Assembly: GCA_001931875.2 (NCBI GenBank)
Contig: MSJH02000521.1
Span: forward strand, 7,673-52,716
Direction: 5' to 3'
DNA: 45,044 bases
Source: Byssochlamys sp. IMV 00236
Taxonomy: Eukaryota > Ascomycota > Eurotiomycetes > Eurotiales > Thermoascaceae
Position 1 is the first letter of the stretch; the number at the start of each line of letters is the position of its first letter. Positions 1 through 9,301 of this stretch are shown piece after piece. A program made the translations under genes and the position numbers. The notes beneath the pieces were generated by a model. The model ran no database searches and had not been told where the DNA came from. It was given only the letters and a program-made list of their open reading frames with translations.

Positions 1-43
1 TTTTTTTTCCTCCATGTTCTATCTTACTAACCGAATAACACAG

Positions 44-214
44 ACGATGGAAGGCCTCCTCGGAGGAAAAGACCAGATCCCCGTCGGAATGTCCAAAATC
101 GCCTTCGACAGCTGGGAACAGGAGCGACAGAAGGGCTTTGCGAAGATGACGGAGATAACCAAGGCGGATGCTGATAGGAAGGCCGCTGCTGCTGCTGCTG
201 CTAGTGGGAATTAG
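44..214 (+). CDS. 3' terminal exon of an unidentified gene (partial)
   Basis: An intron end is visible just upstream: a branch-point-like tactaac at about 24-30, then the acceptor cag at 41-43. From 44 the frame is open for 57 codons to TAG at 212-214. The peptide begins TMEGLLGGKDQIPVG, continues with a charged helical stretch (SWEQERQKGFAKMTEITKAD) and ends in an alanine run encoded by GCT repeats, then SGN. The rest of the gene lies left of the window. I do not recognise the family and infer no function. An ATG at position 14 in the same frame lies inside the presumed intron, so I do not use it. The splice signals and the open frame support a real exon. It is less likely that this is a chance ORF beginning at the window edge. 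Confidence 0.55.
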   Translation, partial: TMEGLLGGKDQIPVGMSKIAFDSWEQERQKGFAKMTEITKADADRKAAAAAAASGN

Positions 215-1827
215 AAGGCTCAAACTGATGAAGGAAAGTTATCTTCTGAGTTGAGTGAGGTTAGTTATGTGATGTGCGGTGAGCTGATAAAGATATGAAT
301 GAATGAATGACTGAGTGAGCAAAGGATGGGTTGGTTATTTTAGATGGGATAGGTTCTGGATATGTGTATATGCATAACTTTCGCTCTCTCTATAGACATA
401 CATACATACATACATACATAAGTTACATGTGAATACAAAGATATTGTTATCCATAAATCTATAAATCCAAAAAATAATAATAATGAAAATAAAAAAAGAA
501 ATGAAAATAAAATCCGCGAATCGCAACCTCTCCAAATTTGTCTCTTCCTTTCCTCCGTCTACCTACTCTACAACATATAGACCCTTGACCCTAGTCGATA
601 TATATATCCATATCTCCCTTAGCTAGATTCGATATATACTGTATGTAATATATAATATAATATATCACACAATAATCACGTACTGAGTAGAAGTAGAAGT
701 AGAACTGCTGTAGGACTAACTGACTGGGTAATAATGCGGGTCATTCCCAGTTTAGTTCCCAGAGTCGAGTCATGGCGGGGGGGTAGTAAGGTAGGTAGGG
801 ATGAGATACCATAAACTATTGTGCATTCACCGCGCTGTTGTGGAAATAAGGATGATGCATCACTGTAGATTTATATATATGTTTTCCGGTTAAGATCATG
901 TCTTTAATAACTGTGACTTGTTATTATATAGTAGCTGTAAGGAAGTACAATAATATGTTATGTTATTGTGTTTCCAAGACTGCATGTCGAAATAAGATAC
1001 TCTAGTTATTAGTTAACTAGGTATTGATTAACTAACTACCGGGTTGGCGATGTATGTATGTACTATGTACCTGACTAAAGCTTAGCCTATCATCTTTTCC
1101 CCAGAATACTAATTAATCAAGAAATTCGTTGATACTGTCCAATTAATCGTCAGCTAGTTACTAGACTGGCATCCGCTCATCGCCGCCGCGAGGGGGCGCG
1201 GGCCGTGGCCAGGGGAGGCTGGAGCATGCCAGAAGGCCCGCGACGGACCAATCGCGACACGACCGTCCCTGCGCCATCGCCTACCATTCGGACGGCGCTA
1301 TCCAGGGCAGTCTTCGAGCTGTTTAGCTGGAGATAACTTTCTCTACGGGCGAAGAGATGAGATGCCGGCCACCAAGATCCATTTTTGACACATGATTGTT
1401 GCTGGCGGGTGGGAACGCAAACGCGCAAGGGCCGGTCAGAAATGATGATACTTACTCAGTATGAGTATCGATTGCTTAAAATGAGCGACATGCCATCTGT
1501 CCATAGCTATGACCGGATTCTTTTCTTACCTTTGACTTTCTGTTGCTGCTGTGCTGTTCCATCCTCTTGAGTGAATCTACACGACCACGAACCCCCAGGC
1601 AGTTTTATTCGAGTGCTCCCAGAAGCCGTGGCCCGCTGTTTGCTTGAAATTTAGCATCTATAAGCACCTACCGTAGTCTCCTCTCGCAAACAAACCGTCT
1701 AGCTCTTATTGCATACTGCGAAATCTCACCAGTACCCCGTCATCGATTCACGATCATCACAACCGCCATAGACCATTGAGAGTGTTGGATCTGAAGAGAA
1801 GCAGAGACTAGGTCTCGAACGGTCAAC
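215..1827. other. Intergenic region upstream of the SUR7-family gene
   Basis: No supported gene in 1.6 kb. The left half is AT-rich and contains a (CATA)6 microsatellite at 397-420. The right half should hold the promoter and 5' leader of the SUR7-family gene; a weak TATA-like ctataag lies near 1658. Short open frames at 1177-1428 (-) and 1385-1570 (+) overlap each other on opposite strands and have no recognisable content. Confidence 0.6.
397..420. repeat. (CATA)6 microsatellite
   Basis: Six perfect CATA units in the AT-rich region downstream of the first exon. Simple-sequence repeat, no further role inferred. Confidence 0.9.
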
Positions 1828-2795
1828 ATGCAGCTCGGACCGAGCGCCATCCCCGCGGTCTGTACATTCATTGCTTTCATTCTGGGCATGCTGTGCCTGT
1901 TTGCCGGTTCTCAGAAGGGCATTCTGGACGGATCAGCGGACATTTTGACTGTACGTGACAGCCTCCCTGTGAATCGATGTATGCGGTGATATCTAACGGG
2001 TCTCGTGTTGTAGCTCAATACGTCCCAGATCGGACAGGCCAGCTCCTATGGTGCTGTCAGTAGCTACGGCGCCAGTGATCCTGCCCGGGAGCTGGGAATC
2101 TATGACTTTTATGCGATTCACGTCATGTCGTATTGCGAAGGATATTTCAAGATCAGTGACACGGGTGCCGCAATACGCAACGTGACCGGCTGTTCGAATC
2201 GCACTGTACTCTTCAACTTCGACCCGACAGACGTGCTCTCCGGGGAGCTGAACGACGGCGTGAACCTGTCCGACATCAATTGGTCCGACGCCATCGATGA
2301 TGACTTTGAAGTGCTGTCCATGACCACCAAGGCGATGGCGATTCTGTACTGCATTGGCACCGGGGCGACAGGATTGGCCGTCGTGGCAGGGGCATGGCTA
2401 GTCTTCACCGGAGGACGGACTCAGGCGATCGCAGAGCTTCTCTTGTCGATGGTAAGTCGTGACATTCCCAGCACATCATCCATAACCCTGGTCAGAGCCT
2501 TTTACCGGGCTAACATGATCTCCTCTTGTTGTTGTAGCTTGGGTTCATCGCTCTCGGGACCTCGTCGGCCATCGCGACGGTCATGGCCATGAAGTTCGTC
2601 GACCTCATCAACCGACACGGGAAAGCTATTGACGTCTCGGCCACGCGGGGGGACAAGTTCCTCGGTATGACGTGGGCAGCCGTTGGTCTGCTGTTAGTAG
2701 CCATCCTCAGCAGCCTCCTGATGGTGCTGGGAGGCAGACCGGCTGCTGCTCCACCGCCAGCAGATGAACCAGCCAAGGAGCCGGCGGAGGAGTGA
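1828..2795 (+). CDS. SUR7/PalI family integral membrane protein
   Basis: Three exons, 1828-1950, 2014-2451 and 2538-2795, joined in phase across introns of 63 and 86 nt, give 272 residues. The layout is that of the SUR7/PalI family. There is one N-terminal membrane segment (about residues 7-28), then a large extracytoplasmic loop with two cysteines (YCEGYFKI and VTGC) and N-glycosylation sequons (NVT, NRT). Three more membrane segments follow, at about residues 160-182, 184-205 and 232-253, and then a short Pro/Ala/Glu-rich cytosolic tail. Known members act at eisosomes and cortical patches (Sur7, Fmp45) or in ambient-pH sensing (PalI/Rim9). The sequence alone does not decide which branch this is. 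The short tail argues against PalI, which usually carries a long C-terminal tail. The start is the only ATG before the first membrane segment. Family call confident, subfamily open. Confidence 0.82.
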
Positions 2796-5313
2796 TGGGA
2801 TAACCAGCTATCATAATATGGAGAATTCGCAAGACCACGACACCGGCATGACGCGCAGCCGTGGAGAGCAAAAACTTTTTCCAACTAAACGCAAAGACAG
2901 AGCCAACACGGGAAGAAAATCGCCAAGTAGGGAAAAAGAGACTGCGTGCGTCACGGCGATGCGAAACCTGCAGAAAGTCGAGGAAACAAACGATTGTCGG
3001 CCCTATCCTAACTTACGTCACTGGTCCGGCGTCTGTGAAGTTATTCCGAATTTAGGGTTGCTTATGTCATCCACAGGCAAGAAGGAACTTAACCGGGAGT
3101 TCCTTCATAATTCATCGACGAATGAATTATTACTGATTAATGACTTTGCTAATCACTGTTTTTGCATGTCAGCGCTCAATGATGTCCTTGGCTACTTCTG
3201 CAGCGGGTTTGTTCTTGGGTTCGCAGTCATCGTGTGTGTCTATGCGGTGGGCTATGTATTATTTGATGATCAGCATCGCAGGCAGGCAGGTCCGCTGCAT
3301 TTCGCTAGTTCTGAAGAGTAATTAATTTAATTAATTGCTTTTTTCTTTTGTTTCTTGTTGCTTCATATCCGTCCCACTCTAGTTTAGCCTGCTAATCTAA
3401 GCAAGCCACATTTGCGACCGACGTCACCGAACGGTGGATCGCCGGTGGATCGTCCGTAGTCTGTTCGTACTTCACTTGCTCCTTGTGGTCTCGAGCATCC
3501 ATAGCACGCTCTGTTCCTGAATAATAAATAATATACAGCTGGTCCTCAACGGCCATTTGACTCGAGGCTGGAGCGGGGCGATGGGCCCGTTTTGCATGGC
3601 CAGATCTCTGCCGAAGCTCCGAGTGCCATATCAACCCACGGTTGGTCCATCGGAGAGTGTCCTGGAGACATGGTGTAGCGAAAGTCTGGTGTTCATCTGG
3701 ACTGTTTTGTTTGCTGTCCGCTCGGGATGCTTCGAGTCTGTCCAGAGCCTCAGAGGCATGCATCAAGGGAGGACATGGTAGAAGAAAAGTGGACAGAAAT
3801 GTAGATGAAGGCAGCGTCACCATTATTCGTGGGTTTTCGGCCGTCGTCCGTGTTCTTCAACGTAGGCGTCGAAGGTTGCAACGTTGTGCTTCATCGCTAG
3901 TGTAATTGTATCCCGTACAGTAAGTAGTAGCAGATGATAGATGGAGCTCAGGAATGTCTGTGCAGCGAGCCTGGTGACGAAATCACGCATCCCGTTGCTA
4001 CCCAAAAGACCTGACATCCATCTATAACCGGGGGTCATCAAGGAGGGCGGACGTCCAGTTAGGGCTGACTGGCGATGCTCTAGTAGACCTGCGAGAGTTC
4101 CAATGTGACCACTCGCAGTCGCTGCATTACCTAGGTACTACTGTATTCCTGAGGGACCCGGCGGGAAGACAATGATAGGATATACACGTGAAGTTGGTAC
4201 ACACAGCACGATAGACCGCGAATAGACGAACCTGACGAATTCTCCTGTGGTACAGACATCCTGGTGCTCCGGTACGACACAGAATGACTTGAGGATAATG
4301 CTCACGGGCCTATAAGCAGTCCTAGAGGAACATCAGTGACGGAAGGAGCGTACAATACCATACATCCTCATAGCTAGCTAGCAGCAGGTGGTCGTACAGA
4401 AGACGGAGTACAGTGATGCGGTCGGACCGAGCAAGGTGAAAAAGCGGACCGGAAGAAACGATCATGAAGAAACCGTTTAAACAGTTTTAGTCTAGTCTGG
4501 ATAGTCTGAGCGTCCACTTCCGTCCAGGGCTCTTCCGGAAGTTGCCATTGGGAGGGGCAACCCCCGCCATGGCCCGAGCGGTGCCTACCATACCATATTA
4601 TTCTAGTTATTAGTTAGTTCCATCGAATTCAGAAGAGAAGTAAAGTACCTTAGGTATGCTCTAACTAGGCGCAGGCTAGATGAGGCTGTCCAGTAGTCGA
4701 CGCGATGCACGCCATAGTAAGCAACCCTGCGGAGTCCGGGGAGTTGCCAAGGAGGCAGTATGGGAACAGGAAGGAGTAAAGAAACCAACGGGAATAATAA
4801 TAATATGAAGTCAGAGACGGATGGAACAGCAATGAAACCGATGGAGAGTGACCGGTGAGAGAAAAAAGCAGAGTAGTTAGATAGAATAATAATACCATAA
4901 TAATAATAATACTAGAATAATCCTACGCGGACTTCTTTTCCCGGTCAACGATCGAGCTTGTTTGAAGGACCCGCGATGATGTCGTCGTGCCTGCCTTCAT
5001 TGAATCATCGCCCCCGCTGCCCCCTCCTTCTCCTCCTGCTTTCTCTCTCCTGCTCTCATTTCTCTCTCAAGGTTTCCCTCGAGCATAAAAGAACTCTCCT
5101 CTCCCTTCTTTTCTTTTCCTCAGCTTCTCCACATCTCTCCCTCCACTCTACTCTACTCTGCTCTACTCTCCTCTGCGGAATCAGGTGTAGTACACGATAA
5201 CATCTGGTCCAATCTGCCATCTACATTAGCTTTTCCTCCAGTTGGTCCCATCCTGTCGACCACACACGTTTCCCATCCCATCGAACAGATCGAACGATTA
5301 CCATACTGCCACA
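2796..5313. other. Long intergenic region between SUR7-family gene and mpdA
   Basis: About 2.5 kb without a supported gene. It holds the 3' end of the SUR7-family gene, a palindromic AT stretch near 3321-3340 (taattaatttaattaatt), and then GC-balanced sequence with only short overlapping frames on both strands (for example 3392-3823 minus against 3557-3905 plus). A small frame with one membrane segment at 3166-3321 is listed under findings. The last 350 bases are the mpdA promoter and leader. Confidence 0.55.
5084..5175 (+). promoter_or_regulatory. Probable mpdA core promoter: TATA-like box and CT-rich tract
   Basis: A TATA-like cataaaag at 5084-5091 is followed by a strongly pyrimidine-biased stretch rich in CTCTACT/CTCTCC repeats to about 5175. 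The start codon follows at 5314. Pyrimidine-rich tracts downstream of TATA are typical of highly expressed genes in filamentous fungi. Assignment is by position and composition only. Confidence 0.5.
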
Positions 5314-6480
5314 ATGGGTAAGAAGGCTATTCACTTTGGAGGCGGCAACATCGGCCGTGGCTTCGTGGCAGAGTTCCTGCACGAGTCCGGCTTCGAGGTC
5401 GTCTTTGTCGATGTGATGGATGCCATCATCGAATCACTCCAGAACACCAAGTCATACCAGGTCACCGAAGTCAGTGAGAAGGGTGAGACCACCAAGACCA
5501 TTGACAACTACCGCGCCATCAACTCCAAGAAGGAAGAAGCGGCCGTGGTCAAGGAGATCGCGACGGCGGACGTCGTCACCTGCGCTGTCGGCCCCAACGT
5601 GCTCAAGTTCATCGCTCCGGTCATTGCCAAGGGCATTGACGCTCGCACTGAGAAGAGACCATTGGCCGTCATTGCTTGCGAGAACGCCATCGGAGCCACA
5701 GACACTCTGCACGGCTTCATCAAGGACAACACCGACCCGGAGCGCGTCAAGTCCCTCTACTCGCGAGCCGCGTTCGCCAACTCTGCCATTGACCGTATCG
5801 TCCCTACCCAGCCTCCTGATGCAGGACTCAATGTCCGCATTGAGCAGTTCTACGAGTGGGTGGTCGAGCAGAAGCCCTTCGGTGAGTACGGTCACCCGGA
5901 CATCAAAGCCATCCACTGGGTGGACAACTTGGAACCATACATTGAACGCAAGCTGTTCACCGTCAACACGGGACACGCCACGGCGGCCTACTACGGTTAC
6001 AACGCGGGAAAGAGGACCATCCACGACGCCCTGAGTGACTCGAAGATCCGTAGTATCGTTCACAACGTCCTGGACGAGACTGCGTGTCTCATCGTCGACA
6101 AGCACAACATCTCTGCGCAGGAGCAGAAGGACTACGTCGACACCATCATCAGCCGCATCTCCAACCCGTATCTGGAGGACGTCGTCGACCGCGTTGGCCG
6201 TGCTCCCCTGCGGAAGCTGTCCCGCAAGGAGCGTTTCATTGGCCCTGCCTCTCAGCTTGCGGAGCGTGGCAAGAAGTTTGACGCTCTCCTGGGCTCAGTC
6301 GAGATGGCCCTGCGTTTCCAGAACGTCCCCGGCGACGACGAGAGTGTCGAACTGGCCAAGATTCTCAAAAGCAAGTCGGCAGCCGAAGCAACCGCTCAGC
6401 TCACTGGTCTGGAGGAGTCTCACCCTCTGTACCCGCATGTGTTGAAAGTGGTGGAAAAGGTTCAGAAGGAATCGAAGTAG
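5314..6480 (+). CDS. mpdA: Mannitol-1-phosphate 5-dehydrogenase
   Basis: Intronless, 388 residues. It catalyses the reversible NADH-dependent reduction of fructose 6-phosphate to mannitol 1-phosphate in the cytosol, the entry step to mannitol, a major fungal polyol and stress protectant. The N-terminal Rossmann motif GGGNIGRGF (residues 9-17) binds NAD. The C-terminal mannitol dehydrogenase domain contains [12 protein letters not shown], whose lysine is residue 213. This matches the catalytic Lys213 reported for the Aspergillus fumigatus enzyme. Length matches the roughly 388-residue fungal enzymes. The frame stays open upstream of 5314, but 5314 is the first ATG in it and gives the canonical start [12 protein letters not shown] long antisense frame (5452-6105 minus) is a codon-bias shadow. 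The gene converges with the enoyl-CoA hydratase gene downstream. Confidence 0.96.
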   Translation: MGKKAIHFGGGNIGRGFVAEFLHESGFEVVFVDVMDAIIESLQNTKSYQVTEVSEKGETTKTIDNYRAINSKKEEAAVVKEIATADVVTCAVGPNVLKFIAPVIAKGIDARTEKRPLAVIACENAIGATDTLHGFIKDNTDPERVKSLYSRAAFANSAIDRIVPTQPPDAGLNVRIEQFYEWVVEQKPFGEYGHPDIKAIHWVDNLEPYIERKLFTVNTGHATAAYYGYNAGKRTIHDALSDSKIRSIVHNVLDETACLIVDKHNISAQEQKDYVDTIISRISNPYLEDVVDRVGRAPLRKLSRKERFIGPASQLAERGKKFDALLGSVEMALRFQNVPGDDESVELAKILKSKSAAEATAQLTGLEESHPLYPHVLKVVEKVQKESK

Positions 6481-7425
6481 GATGATCGCCTCTCTTCAAC
6501 ACTCTTACACTCCCCCGACTTGTTGGGTTGATCCTGGCACTCATTCATGATAAAAAGGAACGATAATCGATCCAGAATTTGAACGCATACATTAGGTGCG
6601 ATATGTTCAGCCCGCGGGACCGAGCTTGAACGGGAAAGGCATCGGCGAAGGACGGCGCGACGGTTTTTCCTCACATCGGATGGGATTGCGGGCATGACTA
6701 TAATGATGTGACTTCATTAGGTGCAGAGCATGATACCTCTAGAAATGAAGTAAAGTTAGTTAGACAGACCATTCCCGTGCAGAGTTGTACTGTAGTAACC
6801 GTACCATGCATTTTATGACAACATAGAATCGACAGCGCCATATACAACCGCGGACTCTGTTTTCCGCAACTGGTGATTGGTGGCATTCCCCGGATCTATC
6901 GGGTTTCCCAGTGTGGTTGGATTTGGAAGTCGGATCCACGGAATTGACCGCAGCCAGATGCTCAACGACCTGCCCTAGCTCTGAGGAACCAGCTTTCCTG
7001 CCCAAGACATTATTAGCTATCCTGTCTGCCAGGGTTGGAGAACAATGGGAATGAGGGGCTCGCAGCTATCTGTTGGTGACAAGTTACTATGCTACTTGTC
7101 TTATGAAATGGCTCGTAGCTCGTAATGCCTTTTAGTCAAATACTAAAACATTCTCATTAGTTACGAAACTTATTCGTTAGATATTTTTCAATTGAAAGAG
7201 AAAACGAAACAAAGTATGATGAGCATTACCTCTAGATCAGTATATAGTTATGCGTGTTTAGAGTCATGATAGCTGTAGAATCTGGTGATAATATGATATA
7301 GTATATACTTCATTTCTTCTTGTTTTGGCTCTTTCTAAATAACCTAATATTCCTTCCTTCCAGCTCATTTTATACCACCTAACATAGAGGTCTCTGCTGC
7401 GACAAACCATATCAACAAAACATAC
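6481..7425. other. Convergent intergenic region (3' ends of mpdA and enoyl-CoA hydratase)
   Basis: Between two converging genes, so it should contain both 3' UTRs. It becomes AT-rich toward the right. I see no gene; short frames on the minus strand (6462-7005) lack recognisable features. Confidence 0.6.
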
Positions 7426-8352
7426 CTACAACTTACTATCCACCCACTTCGGCTCTCTCTTCTCCACAAACGCCCTCACGCCCTCCTTCATATTCTCTCC
7501 CTCATTCAACCTCTTCTCCCAATTATCAATCAACAACCTCGACCCATCCTCCGCACCCACCCCTTCCCAACCCATCTTAATCCCCTCCCTCGTCACAATC
7601 ACCGAATCAGGACTATTCGCCGCAATCGCCTCCGCAACATCCACCGCTCTCTTCACCACCTTCTCCGAAATCACCTCCTCCTCATCCCCCTCCTCCACAC
7701 CCACAACCTCATTAACAAGTCCCCATTTCTCCGCTTCCTCTGCAGAAACCGTTCGACCCGTCAACGCCATCTCCATCGCGCGCTGCCGACCAATCGTCCG
7801 CACAAGACGAGGTAAGCCGCCTGCGAGGGCGAAGACGCCGCGCTTGACTTCCGGAAGGGCGAAAGTGGCTCGTGATGAGGCGATGTTGAGGTCTGAGTTG
7901 ATGATGATTTCGCATCCGCCGCCGAAGCAGAGGCCGTTGATGGCGCAGATGATGGGTTTTTTGCCGCTGCGGCGGGATAGGCCGCCGAAACCGGATGGGG
8001 GGGTTGTTAGTTTGTTGTTGTTGGTGGTTTTGAGGTTCCATTCTGATAATAAATAATAATAGTTAGTTAGATACTTTTTTTTTTTTCGAATCATAAATAT
8101 AGATGTATAGATGTATATATGATACATACCCTTCAAATCAGCCCCAGCACAAAAAGCCCTCCCTTTCCCTGTGAAAATGGCCACTTTCAGCGATGGTTCT
8201 GCATCAAACCATTCCCAGATATCATGCAGTTCGACATGACCGGCGACATTGATGCAGTTGAGGGATTTGGGTCGATTCAGTGTGACGAGGAGTATATCAG
8301 GGCGCGGGAAAGAGATGATGCAGTATGTTGTTGCGGGTGGGGGGGATAGCAT
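7426..8352 (-). CDS. Enoyl-CoA hydratase/isomerase family protein, probably peroxisomal
   Basis: Two exons on the minus strand, 8352-8130 and 8042-7426, separated by an 87-nt intron (8129-8043, GTATGT..CAG), give 279 residues. It is a crotonase-fold protein. Marks are GRAFCAGADLKG (oxyanion-hole region), INGLCFGGGCE with Glu119, ALPEVKRG with Glu139, and ALTGRTVSAEEAEKWGLVNEV. Glu119 and Glu139 align with the two catalytic glutamates of 2-enoyl-CoA hydratase, so hydratase activity is plausible. The chain ends in Ser-Lys-Leu, a perfect type 1 peroxisomal targeting signal, which points to peroxisomal fatty-acid or branched-chain beta-oxidation. The exact substrate cannot be read from the sequence. 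A short Asn/Thr-rich linker (about residues 80-90) lies right after the splice junction. The intron contains TA-rich and poly-T sequence. Confidence 0.9.
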   Translation of the reverse strand: MLSPPPATTYCIISFPRPDILLVTLNRPKSLNCINVAGHVELHDIWEWFDAEPSLKVAIFTGKGRAFCAGADLKGMYHIYIYTSIFMIRKKKKYLTNYYYLLSEWNLKTTNNNKLTTPPSGFGGLSRRSGKKPIICAINGLCFGGGCEIIINSDLNIASSRATFALPEVKRGVFALAGGLPRLVRTIGRQRAMEMALTGRTVSAEEAEKWGLVNEVVGVEEGDEEEVISEKVVKRAVDVAEAIAANSPDSVIVTREGIKMGWEGVGAEDGSRLLIDNWEKRLNEGENMKEGVRAFVEKREPKWVDSKL

Positions 8353-8430
8353 TGTAATGGGATGTCTTTAGGGGTTTTTTTTTGGGATGAATAGATAATG
8401 AGATGTTAGATGTTTAGGTCGAGATGTGTG

Positions 8431-8449
8431 TATATATATATATATATAT
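8431..8449. repeat. (TA)n dinucleotide run
   Basis: Nineteen bases of uninterrupted alternating TA, about 80 bases upstream of the enoyl-CoA hydratase start codon. Confidence 0.9.
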
Positions 8450-8489
8450 CAGTAATTTTCGGTCTCGCGAATCGAAACTGGACTGAGTG

Positions 8490-8517
8490 ATTGATTGATC
8501 GATTGATCGATTGATCG
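8490..8517. repeat. Tandem repeat of GATTGATC-type units
   Basis: About three and a half copies of an 8-bp unit (gattgatc) in the promoter region of the enoyl-CoA hydratase gene. Confidence 0.8.
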
Positions 8518-8811
8518 GTCGTCAAGGTTGACTGGCGTACACTTCTCTCTTAGCGCAAATACTTCCCTTGAAACAAGAATAAGGATGAAAAGTAGCGGAA
8601 ATAACAAATTAAGAACAAGGTAGTACTCCTGCGATCCTCAGAGTTAGTTACGATTTACGAGTTACGAATGAATGGCGACCCCTCACAACAGGTTTAACTA
8701 ACTGATGTTCTCCTGGCGGTGGCGGTCTAAGATTTTGCGGGGAAGATATGTAACCCCAACCAATGGAATTGGAATTCCAGTTCGGAGTGCGAGCCGAGGG
8801 CCGAACTTGGA

Positions 8812-8831
8812 GGGGAGGGGAGGGGAGGGGG
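8812..8831 (+). other. G-quadruplex-type motif
   Basis: Four runs of four or five G separated by single A bases on the plus strand. This fits the G4 consensus with 1-nt loops, about 460 bases upstream of the enoyl-CoA hydratase start on the opposite strand. Structure formation is inferred, not shown. Confidence 0.7.
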
Positions 8832-9301
8832 TTTTCCGTGATTTGTTTTTTTTTTTTTTGATATGAGTAATAGTACTATAGTGTAATAGTCGATTGGGGT
8901 ATAGTATAATTGTCGGTTGGGGTGGGGTAGTTATGATATGTTGGGTTTTATTCCGGGAAAAGGGATGGATTGATTGCTTGACGAGGTTCTTTGTTGTTGT
9001 TGTTGGGGTTATGGAGTACGCTGGTTGAATGATGAAAAGTCAAAGTGTAGATTAACTAGCACTATACATAGTACCATACCAAACAAGGGATATCAATGCA
9101 GAGCTTTAACAGCATGGTTTCCTCCTATCCATGCAATTCTTGGTTCGTTTCATGTCATGTCCTCTTTCCTGCCTCGAACGCCGCTGGTGATATACTATAA
9201 AAGAAAAGAACAAATGTTGGAGGGTCGCAACAGAAGAGAAATGCGCAAAGATCAGACATGGACAGACAAGTGGTGATATGTAATGTCCCAGATGTAATCA
9301 T

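Larger units (their letters stand above)
8353..9301. other. Promoter side of the enoyl-CoA hydratase gene and 3' flank of ada2
   Basis: No gene supported in about 950 bases. It holds a (TA)n run, a GATTGATC tandem repeat and a G-rich G4-type motif, listed separately. A 100-codon frame at 8974-9276 (+) overlaps the presumed 3' flank of ada2 and has no recognisable content. Confidence 0.6.

Noticed and set aside
2764..3321. 185-codon frame overlapping the end of the SUR7-family gene
   Set aside because: Its start lies within the SUR7 coding sequence in another frame and most of it has no recognisable feature; only its 3' third (3166-3321) was kept as a weak finding.
3392..3823. 143-codon minus-strand frame
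   Set aside because: Plus-strand frames of similar size overlap it, no motif, no splice or promoter support.
5452..6105. 217-codon minus-strand frame inside mpdA
   Set aside because: It is fully antisense to a conserved enzyme and its composition (Val, Asp, Gly, Arg rich) is a shadow of the codon bias of mpdA.
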